Source: Tetranychus cinnabarinus (Eukaryota > Arthropoda > Arachnida > Trombidiformes > Tetranychidae). From it: DNA of 64,000 nt. The notes beneath the pieces were generated by a model. The model ran no database searches, was not told the DNA's origin, and worked only from the letters and a program-made list of their open reading frames with translations. Positions 34,986 through 47,900 of this stretch are shown here, piece by piece. The DNA lies in assembly GCA_022266195.1 (NCBI GenBank), contig WHVY01000001.1, forward strand, positions 18,352,001 to 18,416,000. The letters run 5' to 3'. The position numbers were made by a program, and so were the translations under genes. Every line of letters starts with the position of its first letter. Position 1 is the stretch's first letter.

Positions 34986-35008
34986 TCATTCTTTACTTAT
35001 CACCCCTT

Positions 35009-35948
35009 AATAACAGTTTTTGGAATGAAATGATTGATCTCTATTCGAAAGAAACAAGAAACTGTGTTTCAAGTGGAAAAGTTTTTTTCTGCTAGCCTTT
35101 CAATTTATTTTGGACTCTTTTGATTCACTTAATAAAGGCATAATTGGCCAGTGATTGATCAATTGACTCGAATTTCATATGTGGGCAAAGTTTGGTTGTG
35201 TGCTTGTTGTCGGAAAAAATGTCACCTTGCAGTCTAGACATTTCACTTTGAATTTTATTTGAATGGATGTCTAAATTTTTATTTTACTACCTTATAATAT
35301 CAAAACTGCAAAATATCAAAGATTGATTTATACACAAGCCTAATTGAAAAACACAACTGACTGCTTTATTGAATGAGACAATGAGACCACATCTTTAGCT
35401 TGATACTAACAGTATTTACAAATCTTGACCTTTTCTATTTCTATAATATGATAACTCAAGAACTGAATGTACACTAATCAATTTTTGATGAACAGTTTTG
35501 GAATGACTTAATTAACTCAAATGCTCATCAAATTCCATACTCTTTGTTTACATCTGTTTATAATCATTACAGTGAAGCTCGTTTGTTTGAGACATTTAGA
35601 GTAAATGAGCATAAAATAAATCGCTAACAAACTTGTGTGCAATCAAATTTCCTTAATTCCTAGATGATAATTCAATGGACAAGACTAATTTATTTAGTTT
35701 CGCACACAGCAGATGGAGGTGAGGTATGAGTCAAGTACAAGATTTAAGAATAGCAATCAACTTTTCTAACAAGAGATGGAGTTAGCTATACATTTATGCT
35801 GGCAGCAGCCATAATAAAAGCAGATTTAAACTAAATTAATAACATTTCAGTTAGAACCAGAAATTAATGAAAATAGAATAAGCAATTTTATTGTTTCATT
35901 CTTGTTTCTCATTTGATACGCACTGTATTTACATTTCAAGTGAATAAT
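35009..35948. other. Intergenic region downstream of the LRR gene
   Basis: No gene supported. The last part is the 3' UTR of the LRR protein gene. Confidence 0.4.
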
Positions 35949-38900
35949 TTACAATTGTAAGTATCTAACCAAGAAGTGAGCAATGTTAAACAAAATAAAA
36001 TAAATTGTTGTTTCAGGTTTTTGTTGAATTGCCAGATTAACACAATCCAATAAACTGCTTTTCATTTCTCGAATCGGCATTTTCTTAGGTGAATCAGGGG
36101 TCAGTTGACATTCAGTTTTATCTGGCATATTGACGATTGATTTACCTTCATCACGAACCCATTCACTGAACCATACTAGACCACAATGACAGACAAACGG
36201 ATTATCTGTTAAAATGTAGAAAAGAAATGAATTTAAAGGAATTAACAAAAAATGAATCACAAAGCAAACTCAGTAACCAAACAATTGTCAACATTGAACA
36301 TTAAATTAAATGTCAGTTTCATCTGTTCATATTGAATTTACCATGTAAATCAAGGACTTTAAGTGAATCAATGATTGGATAAAAAGTTTCATGAGAAAGT
36401 TTAATCAATTGATTAGAATCCAAATAAAGCCACTCGAGTGATATTAACTTGTCAAAAGCACCAGTTTCAATTATTTTTATCCTAAAGGAGAAGGAAAAGA
36501 AAAAAATTAAGAACAAAATATTCATTGAAAGCAAATAAAGTTTCTATTAGCATCATGTTCCAAAGGTAAAGGTTAATTGCAAGAAATGAAAAACAGTAAA
36601 ATCTGTATCTCTATTGATTCCTTACGTTCACCAAACAATCTTGAGACAATCAAATACTGATCAACACGGAAATTCAAGCAATGCATAAACATCTCATCCT
36701 TCAAGCACTTGAAATTTAACATCTGCTACGATTTAATATGAATAGGAAATTCAACTTCAGAAAATTGAATCAACTTTCACCCAATCAAAAAGTTAAGAAT
36801 AAAACTGGATTCTAAATTCAATTGGTCGAATAGTATTGCCGTTCAAATAAATTGAAGCATTTAATACTCAAATTATTTATACTTTTGTTTTTCTATCATG
36901 TTTGAGCAACAATGAATTCATTTGAAAACTATCATTAACATGAAATGTAGAACTGAGTTAGTCTTACATTATAAAAATACTTATATTGCAATAATTAAAG
37001 AAAGAAAAACGAAGTTACTTTGAATAATGAATAATGATCAAAATAGTAAAAATAAAAATAACAAAAGGAAAGAAAACATTTCTCAATATGAATATTATTC
37101 TGGATTCACCATGTTGTTGATGATGTTCATATTGATATCAAAATTCCCAAGATGAAAATGATTCTTGAAACGGAAGGTTTGCGAAGAGGCAAAAACGTAA
37201 AAGCAAATTATTTGATTTCTCATGAGATTTCAGTGGGACTAATGTTATGTGAATGAGACCACGAAGTAGCATGAAAATGCGTATTAAAGCACCGTTATCG
37301 GGAAAAGAGTTGAAAAGTTTTCCAAATAAATAACCAACTTTGTAATTGCATTCATCAAATGAAACATTTTCAAATCACTCAAACTTTTCAATTTCATTCT
37401 CGAAGCTAATAATGAAAATGCTTCAAAATATTGTTTCATGAAAATAATAATCATTGGTGAAAGGAAAGTCGATTTTTATTAAAATTGGTGCTACAAAAGG
37501 GTGATGATGAACATGGTGATATTCATGATAACATTTGAAAAACTAAGAGAAAATTGATTCCTGTGAAAACATTTTCTTTTCACGTTCTTCTTCTTCTTCT
37601 CATCATTTTCATGAGTAAAAATCAATATCTTAAGTCAATGTAACTTTCATTTTCTTTTTTCTCAAAGAACAATTGAGATTAAAACTGGAATTATAATTAG
37701 CTTTTAAACTGTCTAATTTAATGAATTTGATCGCGAATCAAGATGAAAATGAATAATCAGTAAAACAGTTTTCCAGTTGATCAATATTATTGATGGAAAA
37801 AGGTTTCACCAATGAAGAGCATTTCTGTTTGCTTATTCAATAGTTTCATTGACATTTCTTTTTTTACTCAACAAAATCAGCTTCAATTGAAGTCTTATTA
37901 ATGTAATTATCTAATAATTAATATGATAATGATCATCATTATCATCAATTTCGTCTTCTTGGTTCAACCTAATGAAACCAATTACTAAATAGAGATAATT
38001 TACTTGGAGTAAAGCGTAAGAATAGCTGAAAATTATCATTCTTAACAACCATTCCTTTTCACTGTAACCTTTATCCAGAAAAGGTAAGTCTCAAGATTTG
38101 CTTTGCTTTTCAAGATAATTATTTAAACTGCATTTCGATGAAAGCTTTCAGATTAATTACTAGTTACAAGGAAGCTAATCAAAAGTTATAGCTAAAAGTC
38201 AGTTTGATTAAAGTTTAACATTTAATCATTTATTAATCACTTTGATGTTTCAATTGAACATTGAAAGTAAATGTTGGCATTATAAAAATTTCTGTTCTCA
38301 GATGATATTTGAACATTTTAAGTCAGTGAAAAATTTTCAGGTCTAACCGCTTATTTGCGAAAATCATTTGAACAATCTGTTCTTACCTGGACAGCCTGTT
38401 TTAGGTTGGAAAACTTTTTATTGCACTTCTCAAAGTCGCCATTCAAAGTAAAAGTCACTACGAAAAATATTGAATGTCAATTGAATCAATAATGTCAGGT
38501 CAAACCGTTTTTTGTAATAATTTGCAAGCAGTTATTTATGTTGAAAATATTTTATTCTAGATCTTAAAGACGCTGTTTAAAGCAAACGTCACTTATCGAA
38601 GCAGCAATGGACGTCAATTAACAGAAATAAATCCACGGCTATCCTTAGCTCGAGCTCTTATCTCTTCAATAAGGTCTTTCCTGATACTTTTAAGCGCATC
38701 TATAAAATCGTTTACATTGCTTTTACCATTATTCAGTGCAGTTTCAACTGTTTGACGAATATTATCCATGATTTCTCGTCGTATTATGGCATTCTCCATA
38801 TCAGCAGTATCATCAGATGAAACACAGGAAATGATCAAATTGAAAGCAATTAAGAATATTGGAAGCACTTTAAATATTAGTTGCATTTTAACTTTTTCAT

Positions 38901-41900
38901 ATACTAGTCGAAAAGCACTATCTTGAAGTAACAACTTTTCCCTGAAATCATTTTATTTTATACTAATTACTGATCTCTTAAAAGTTTTGGCATTGTTTAC
39001 TCAACTTGTGTTGAATAAATATCAGCTCTTCATAAAATTATTCAGAAAAAGACATTAAAATGATGATATCTGCATCTATTAATATTAATTGCCTTTAAAA
39101 TAGAACACTCTGATCTTTATTTGAATTATACAAGAAAATGTCTTTGAAAATGAAAATGGCCATTCTGTTAGCCTTGCAGCTCAAACACAGCTTTTGATAA
39201 CTAGAAATGTCATCTTCTAGTATAACTTGTTCATACTGACACAAGTCGCGATTTTGGCACAAACTTGACCATCATTCAAATTATTTTAAACATTGCACCA
39301 TTGATTAACCACTTTGCTGATGCAGGTGAACATTGAAAGTCAAGGATAACTATCTTGATTGTAAAAGTTGGACAACATTGATTTGAACGATTGAAACGCA
39401 TTTTCTGTTTTCATCATCTGTTTTGAAACAAGATTGAATGATGAAGGATTTCAAAATGGGATTTATTTGCGAGTTGATGAGTGACGATTTCATTCAATTT
39501 TGATTTGATAACATCATTAATCAACCAAATGATTTGATCAAAGGTTCAGTGATAAAGGTTTTCACTTGGTTTAATAATCATCAGTGATATTGTTGATCAG
39601 CAATCTCGAAGAGAGGCTCAAAGTCAATCCAAGTGGAAGAAAAAAGATTTCAACTCTAAATTTCCTTTACTTATTTTTCCTCATGAATAACTTTTCAAGT
39701 TAATGAGAATTTGATTTACTTTCAATTGCTGATCAAATTGTAAACATTGACCCAATTGATAATCATCTGAAGGGATATTTGAGTGTCAAAAGGTCGACAA
39801 ACTGATTAAACAAATCGAGACCAATTTATTTGTATAAAGATACCAATCTTGAAATTATCAATAAATCCCAACCTAAAACTATTGGCCCATTTGTGAAATC
39901 TAAGAATTCCTCTTACTAACGATTTTCAGAAAAATCGAGTTCAAAGTTTTAACTTTCTATACAACAGGTCACTTAATCTGGCACTTGTTATTTCTGAGTC
40001 TTGAAAGCACTTTAAACCACAAAATACTCAAAAAGTTATGATAATTCAAAGTTTTGTAAAGTTTTTGTTAGATTTTGATGATTTTCAATCAAACAAAATT
40101 ATACAAAATAAAGGAAAAAACTCTCAGAACAATTCACATTTTTACTATAAATTAGTACATTATAATGGTCTAGACATGATAAAGATCAAAGAGAAACGTT
40201 TTTCATAAAAAAGGTAAAGAATTCAATTTTTTTATTTCATTTGGTTTAAAGTAAATGTCGTCATTTTCGGTGCATAAATTATCTGCGTTTTTACCCAAAT
40301 CTTACTCATCTTTGACATTAGTCATCCATTGAAAGCATTGTGTTAAAATATCACATTTGTGCAAATAAATATTCAATTAACCATTTCAATGACAATTTAT
40401 TTAAATTTTCCGAAGTCACGAGTTATTGAAATCAAATGAAACAACAAGACCTCATAGCCAGACTCGATGACAGTATAAAAGACTGATATTTTCATTGAAA
40501 CGATATCAGTTTGAAATCAACTTCTGCTTACAACTTGTAGTTTTCGTTGATTGTGATCAATTGTGAAAAGTTAAAATGAATTCGATGAAACTTATTACTG
40601 TTATCTTCTTCATTGCTCTCATTGCCTCGTTTAGTTTTGTTTCAGCTCATAAACATTTAGAAAACGACAAAAATGGTGTTCCTCAAATGGTAACCTGCGC
40701 TGGAAGGTAAGGACCAGGGTGAACGGAATGCTCTTCATAAATGAAGAGGTAAATGTTTATTTATACTTAACATGTGTAAAAGCATATAAAGTATATTCTA
40801 TGATGAAAAATTAATACTAGTTTGATCTGAATAAAGGTTATGTGAACCATTGAAATTCGATGAAAATTCTACACTCATTTCATTTCCATTTCCACCCTTT
40901 GCTATTTTCTCACCTCAGAAAATTTTATATTCTTTCTTTTCGTACGATAATTAAATACAATGACAGTAACACAGCTAATTAGACAAAAAGCAAGCTGTGA
41001 TCGTCATTTCAAGATTGAAATATTTATTCGGGGAAAATGGATTGGTCAAATTGGCTTTCGATTTTTTCGCAATCGGAACAAAAATTGTTTAAAAATAACG
41101 AAGATTGCCTCGATATTGAAAGTTAACTGTACTGAAATCATCAAAGGTAAACATTTAATGTTTGCATTCCTCGCGAAATGATCTTTGTGGCAAGCCGATA
41201 ACTGTCACCAAAAAGAAAGATATACGATTTTTTCCATTTAATTTTCATTTATCTGGACATTACTTAACACTCTTAAGATGAAGCCTCTAGACAGTTTTCA
41301 GAATATCGGTAAAGGGTCAAAACAGCGAAAGCAAAATAGCGAAAAAACTTTTCCAAGTTTTTGATTCTTTAATGTTAACTACGAGTAACAACTTGAAAAT
41401 GAATGAAAGGCGATTTACAAAGGTTTCAACAGAAATTATCTTGAGCATTCCTTTGATGCACATTGGTTGGCCTTTTTTGTAAGTTAATGGTCACTTTTCA
41501 TTGCTTATAATTTGAAAGCATCAACCTTTCAATCTTAATTTACTTCTTTCTTCCAACTTCCTCCTCAACTCAACAACAATAGTAAATTGTAGCTGTGTTA
41601 ACATCTTAAAATGGTTTCCTTCAGCAAATCCTTTTCATTTAATAAAATCAAGTCTAAAGGGAAGCAGAAAAGAATCATGAAAAGGAAATGAACAAAAACA
41701 TTATAATATTAACGATAAAATGAAATTAGGATGAAACAAATGATGGACCCAAAGAGAAGAAGAAAAAGTGTTCAAAGTGAATTGATAAAGAAAAGAGCTT
41801 TTTCAGTTCAATTGCCAGCCAATTCCACGATTGACCGTATTGATTCAAAGCAAATGTTAAACAGCAAATTATCGATATCAATACCAATCGATTGAATGGG

Positions 41901-44900
41901 TCAAATTTTATAAATTTCATGTTTTCTCAACCTTTTGTTGTTCATTTCACCATGAATTCCTCCACCAAAAAACCAAACCTTAAAGATGAAAAAATCAAGA
42001 GATGAAATAAATAAAAAACAAAGCTTCAAGCAAAATGATTACAATTATAGTTTTCCTTCCCTGTCAAAACTCCCAGCTAGAAATGGATAAACATTGATTC
42101 ACGAAACTTGTAAAATGAGAAAACATGAAATTTCTTGCAACTTGAAACATTTATTACAGTCGAGTTAAGAAGTTGATTGTTATTCATGAAATAATACATT
42201 AAGTGAATTCATGAAAGGTTAACATGATTTGTTAAAGCAAACATTTCTATTCAACAATTGTTTCCATTATTGTATTTCAATCAATTGTTAAATTAACAGA
42301 TCAAATGAAACGATTGAAAGACGAAAGCAAATGAATCCAAAAAATGAACTCTAATTGAATGCTATTATTACATTTAATGTTGTATTTAAATGCAAACATA
42401 ACTTGAGGGTGAAAATAATTTACTGTTATTATTGTTATTACCAAGTTGATAATAATTATAAGTTTTTATAATAATGAAATCTCATGAAACTTCAACTCTC
42501 TGGATAATAATAAAATAATTAACATACTAATTACCATGTTAATTGTTTGTATCCAAAGTTTGTGTTGCTTCTCAAATATGAGTTAACATAATTTAACACA
42601 CATTCAATGTTGATCAATATTCATGATTGAAAAATTGTGACTGATACCTTGCAACCAGTTATTTATAAGCAGCGTGAAAAAAGGCTAACCTTTGATTATT
42701 GTCATACTAATTGCATTGTTATCATGTATAATGGACAATTTAACAAGCCTTGTGATAAAAATTTATCCAATTAATTCACTTTACAGAACGTTAAGTTTAA
42801 CGAAGCAATTTTTTTCTTCAGTCGACAGTTGAAGCTTTGAATGTTCATTACAAATGCTAGACAAGTTGATGTTGGATGAAATCTCTAGTTATGTGATTGA
42901 CCGATCGATTGCTTTAGGTTTGTTCAACTTGTGCCATAATAATAATGCAAAATGGCAATTAGCCTTTGATTTCAATCGACTTTATAACTACAAGCTAAAC
43001 AGTCGAAAGTGTGATTTCTGTGGAAGCTGAAAAATTCAGTGAAGAATGGATAAGGTGAGGTTATTTGCTAGTTATCTGAGTTTCAGTTTTGTATCATTTT
43101 GAACGAAATTCAACCAATCTGTTAAGCTTTGTAAATATGAGAATCAAATCCACTTTAGTCATCGAAGTTGACATCATTTTAACCAGTCATCAGTTTTTCA
43201 GTCTCGGTTTTCATGTGCCTAAACTCAATGAAGCGACTTTTCAAAAATAGTTGTGAACTTTTGAAGTGTAAAAATGTTTATTGGGACAAAATCATCTTTA
43301 GTCAGCAGAGTTTCAGTTAAAGCAAACATGAAAAGACCAAGTAAACTGACTGGGATTTTTATCGAGTCTTTCCGAGTCGACGTTCATTAATTGTCTCAAT
43401 TGTAAAATGAAAGGAAGGACTTGAGTAAGCCTTACCTGTTGTTTTTGAGGTACAAAAATTTGAGATTCCCACCAAAGTCTTTAAAAGAGTTTTCCTCGAC
43501 AATTGTGATGTTATTTCCTCTAAGATCCAACTGCCTTAAACGAGTCAAATTTTGAAGCGCGTAACTGGGTATTGAGTTTAAAATGTTATCACCTAATGTT
43601 AACCATTCCAATGAATCTGTGTAAAGACAAAAATTAATCAATGAAAATGGAATGGACAGTTGAGGAAGAGTTTGACAAATTATTGATGAAATTACCTTCA
43701 ATTCCTTGGAATGCAAATGGATGGATTGCTGAGATGCGATTCTTTTCAAGAGCAAGTGAATTAAGTGAGCTTAAAGATTGGAAAGATTTTTCAGGTATTT
43801 CCTTGATATTATTGGAAGCTAAATTGAGTGCATCTAAACTATCAGAGGCAGAGAAACCTTTAAATGTATTAACATCTATTGAAGTTATTCTGTTTTCATG
43901 GAGCTGAAGTCTCTGGAGGTTGAAATGGAAAAGAAAGAAGCACGAAGAAGAAGAAGAAGGAAAAAACAAGATTAATGGATAAAATAATAATGTTTTTGTT
44001 AGCTTTTGATTATAAGAATGATTTTCAAAGTAAATGTTATTCAAATCTGAAAAGTGTTGAATGTGAAAACTTGAAAAGCTTCAAAAATAATGGCATCAGA
44101 ATGGAGTGTAAAAAAGAGATGCAAAGTAAATACAAAACGCCATTTAAAAGCGTAAACATTTTAATCGCACTTTGATTGTTTCGCTTTGATTGAAGTGACT
44201 TTAATTTTCAATTGTCAACTTATTTACTCTTCTTTTGTCTCTTCAACAATTAATCTTTTCACAAGTTAACGATTCCAATTCCTTTTCTATTCCAAACAAT
44301 TAATCTTTTCACCAAAATCATTTAACTTGAAGAACTTTTCATTTTCAAATTTCCTTCTCTCCTCTGATCATCTCAATGTAAATTCAAAGTTTAATTGAGC
44401 TTTCGAGCGAACCAAAAGTTCATGCAAAATAAAGCAACGAAAAAGTTTAAATTGTTTCTCTATGAAAGCTTATAAAATAATGCAAAAAGCATAAGCTAAT
44501 TTAACCCACTTAAACATATTAAAACCAGTTGAACCATTAACTCAACCTTAAAAAGTTGAACAATTTAAAACTCGAAATTATATCAAAACAAAAACGCTTC
44601 AATGTTATTAAATTACGTAAATAAGTTTAGCTCATAATAAAGTAAAGTATATCTTGACGTTCTTGATCTGAAAATGGTAAACTCGAGTTATGATGGAAAA
44701 GACAATCAACAAGACAATTAATTCTCAACAACAGGAATTGGAATCAACTCGATTGTTCAATAATTGCAAGATGAGATTATGTGCTTTGGGTAAAGGAAGA
44801 AAAACTATTTTCGATGAAAACATTTACTGAGTTGAGGCGAGTGGGAACAAGAATAGGAAATCCTTTGGATAAAGGATTATCAATAAACTTTTATAACGCT

Positions 44901-47900
44901 AATAATGTTAATGATGATGATAATAAAGAGTTTTTGATCGCCTTTGCAATTCCCTTTGAATAATGGTTTGTGTATTTAAAGGTGCAAAAAGTGATTAGCA
45001 TTTGAATTTGGGTTTTCAATGAAGAAGAAGGGAATTGGGAAAAGACAAAAGAAAATTTTTGCTCAGCTTTTTCCTTCTCTCGCCTTGATCATGAAAGGGT
45101 TTGTTGGGTGAAAAAAAGGATAACCATTGATCTGAATCAAGCCGAGAAAATGATTAACAACTCTAACCACATCATGAATTGTGATGTTGAAAGGAAAGTT
45201 TTGATTTTGCTTTCAAGTCAAGAAATTAAGTGACACAATGTTAAGTCCCTTAAAGTTGGGAAAATAAAATGAAGGTGAAGACATTAAATCTTTTGAGATT
45301 TGGTGTGTTGCGGTTGATGAATTTAAATTTATCTTCCTTTATCTATTCAGCTCATCAACATGGGTTAAACGATTGAGTATCAACTGAAATAGAGTATTAA
45401 ATTGTATCAAAAAGCCCTGTGAAAAGATGATATTGAACAATGATAACTTTGCTTCCACAATTTTTCTTCCCTTTTTTCTTCGTCTCTTCAATTCTCTAGA
45501 CTATTAATGTTTTCGTTGAATGTGTTTTGTGTGTTGAATCCATTTTACATCTCAATCTGAATTGTCTTATTCATTATTGCTGACATTATTTTTCTCTTCT
45601 TCAACCAAATTTAGCCAAAAGCAATAAGGCAGCAAAGAGGAAAAACTGAGCAACATTTGCTTCTTCCAATGAATTAGATTGAAATAGTCAATGTCAGGTT
45701 CCTTTTGGCTTTTCAAGTTTTCACTTTACAGATTGAAAGCGAAGCCAACCATTTTTGATGTTCATTTTTATTTCCTAACATTTTCTTGATGTTTCCATAT
45801 TTACCTTAAGGGTTGTTAAATTGAAGAAACTCGATGAATCTATTGATGTTAATTGATTGGCACCAAGGTTGATTCGAGTTAAATTACCTCCAATCCCATG
45901 GAAAACGTTTGGATCAATAGTTTTTATCTTGTTACCGTAAAGTGAAAGACGGAGAAGTGATATAAGTCCACGGAATGCACCATAATGAAGCACTTGAATG
46001 TTGTTGTAATTTAAATGTAATGATACAAGAAAAGTTAACTTTTCTAACGATTTTGTTGGAACCTGAGAAGAAGGAAAAATCGATAAAAATGTCAATTAAA
46101 CGATTAAAGGTTTACTTGGAGACTTGCAAGTTGAGCATTGAAATCGAATTTTCTCCAGAAATAATCTTCCAAATATTCAATGGACACAAAAAGCTTTTTC
46201 TGACGAAGCAAATTAGCTAAGTTTATCCAAGTTCCAAGTTCAGGAAAAACTTGTCTTCTCAAAACTTGCATTCCGACTTGATAAACTTTCTGTTCAAATA
46301 AATGCAATTTTACTTGGGTCTTGATTGAACTTTATAATGAAATATGACCTTACCTTTGATAAAACGTTTTCAGATAAATCAATGGATTCGAGTTTATCTG
46401 ATAAACCAATAAAGGCTGTCTCTTCGATTGAGCTTATATTACAATGGTGAGCAATTAAATGGGTAACATCAAGACCGTCTAACAAAAAGGCTGGGAAAAT
46501 GGTTAATGAATTTTTACGAAACTTAAGGTAATTGACTGCATGTCCAGTTTGAGCGATATTACCAATTGCTTCCTTCAATTCACCCATTTCAGCTCCTGGA
46601 AAGACATGATTAGAAGAGAGAAAAATGTTAGTCAATAAAATGATCATTCATCCAATTAAACAACCATTAATATTGAACGAATAAAAGAACAAAATATTGT
46701 CAGTTTCCTCAGAAATTTTCCCATTCTTAACCTTATTAATATCCTTTTGAAATGCGTTTTTTGTATTCAATTTTTTTCTCTCATAATCATTTAACACACC
46801 AAACATCATTAAAATCAAATTAACTTTCATCAGGCACAAAATGTATCACATTTTGTCTTTTTTTCAAACACTTTTGTTCTTCATAAACTTTTTTCCAATA
46901 TTCTCAGTTTACTAAATTGTGATGTGAATTTAAAATGAGATTAAAGCATATTATGATCAACTATGAAACTTATGAGAAAAAATCTCAACCCAAGTGAAGG
47001 CTAATCGCGAAAAAATTGACATTCTGTGCAATTACAGAGATTGAATTGATGAAACTGTTCGATATTGTCAAATCAAGATTCTCGAATCTTAACGACTAGA
47101 AAATTGTCAGTTATGAAGTTGAGGTTGAAGGAAAAAGCAAATCTCTTGAGCAAGTCTTTTAAGATGCATTTCTTGTATATGAAGGTACAAAAGGGTAAAG
47201 CAAAGGTCAAAAAATCACTGAATTATTTGGCTGATCAATGGTGACTCCAATAAACAATGGAAGTTGCTTTTGTACAGAAAAAGTATATTAATGATCCAAA
47301 CAACATCAGAATGATAAACTTGATCAGGGAATGGTAAAGAGTATAAATAATAGTGCAAGACTCTGTTGAATACAAGATGAACGAAGTGAAATACAAATAT
47401 AAATATTTGATCTCGACTTAATTGTCCATTTCATTAAGTCAATGATTACTGTCAAATCATTTGATTGAACAAATCTCAATTTACATGGAAAGAGGAAAAG
47501 AAATGAAACAATGGAAAAGTGTTCTTTTACTTCAGGACATTTCATGTTGATGAAACCAAATCAGCCAAAAATCAATCTCTAAATCAAACTCTACATAATC
47601 TGTTGAAGAATCGCAATTTCCCAGAGAAATATCTGTAAATAAGAGTTTTCCTGAAATGCATTTTCTAGTAAAGTTGAAAGGTTGATGGTTGAAGCATGAA
47701 TCTGATATTGAAATGCAACTAAACTTTTATTCATCATTCACTTCCAAACTGGTGAAGCTGACCATTTGATCAAAAATTGATTCAACTTTTCATGGAAACT
47801 CTACAAATCAAAATTTAAATTGCGTTGATAACATTTTCTACCTTTTTAAATGCAATCCTATTTATCTTCGAGTTTTGTTTTTCTTTCAATTTCAATGAAA

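Larger units (their letters stand above)
32684..35008 (-). mobile_element. Tc1/mariner-type element, decayed, split by a nested insertion
   Basis: The ends are inverted repeats: 32684 reads AAGGGTGATAAATCAAAAAT and the reverse complement of 35008 reads AAGGGGTGATAAGTAAAGAA, both continuing into a shared ATGAGAC. A TA dinucleotide lies at 32682-32683; the right-hand TA is not clean. The internal transposase is on the minus strand (separate entry). A second element occupies 33912-34985, close to the right end. Confidence 0.78.
36482..43435. other. 7-kb intron of the LRR gene
   Basis: AT-rich and rich in ATGAAA/TTTCAT words. It contains a minus-strand secreted-protein gene (38614-38886) and a plus-strand secreted peptide exon (40576). 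A segment near 39840-40000 weakly resembles the foldback repeat arms. Other frames are featureless. Confidence 0.6.

Noticed and set aside
43641..44175. Plus-strand frames of 66-88 codons
   Set aside because: Antisense to LRR exons of the minus-strand gene.
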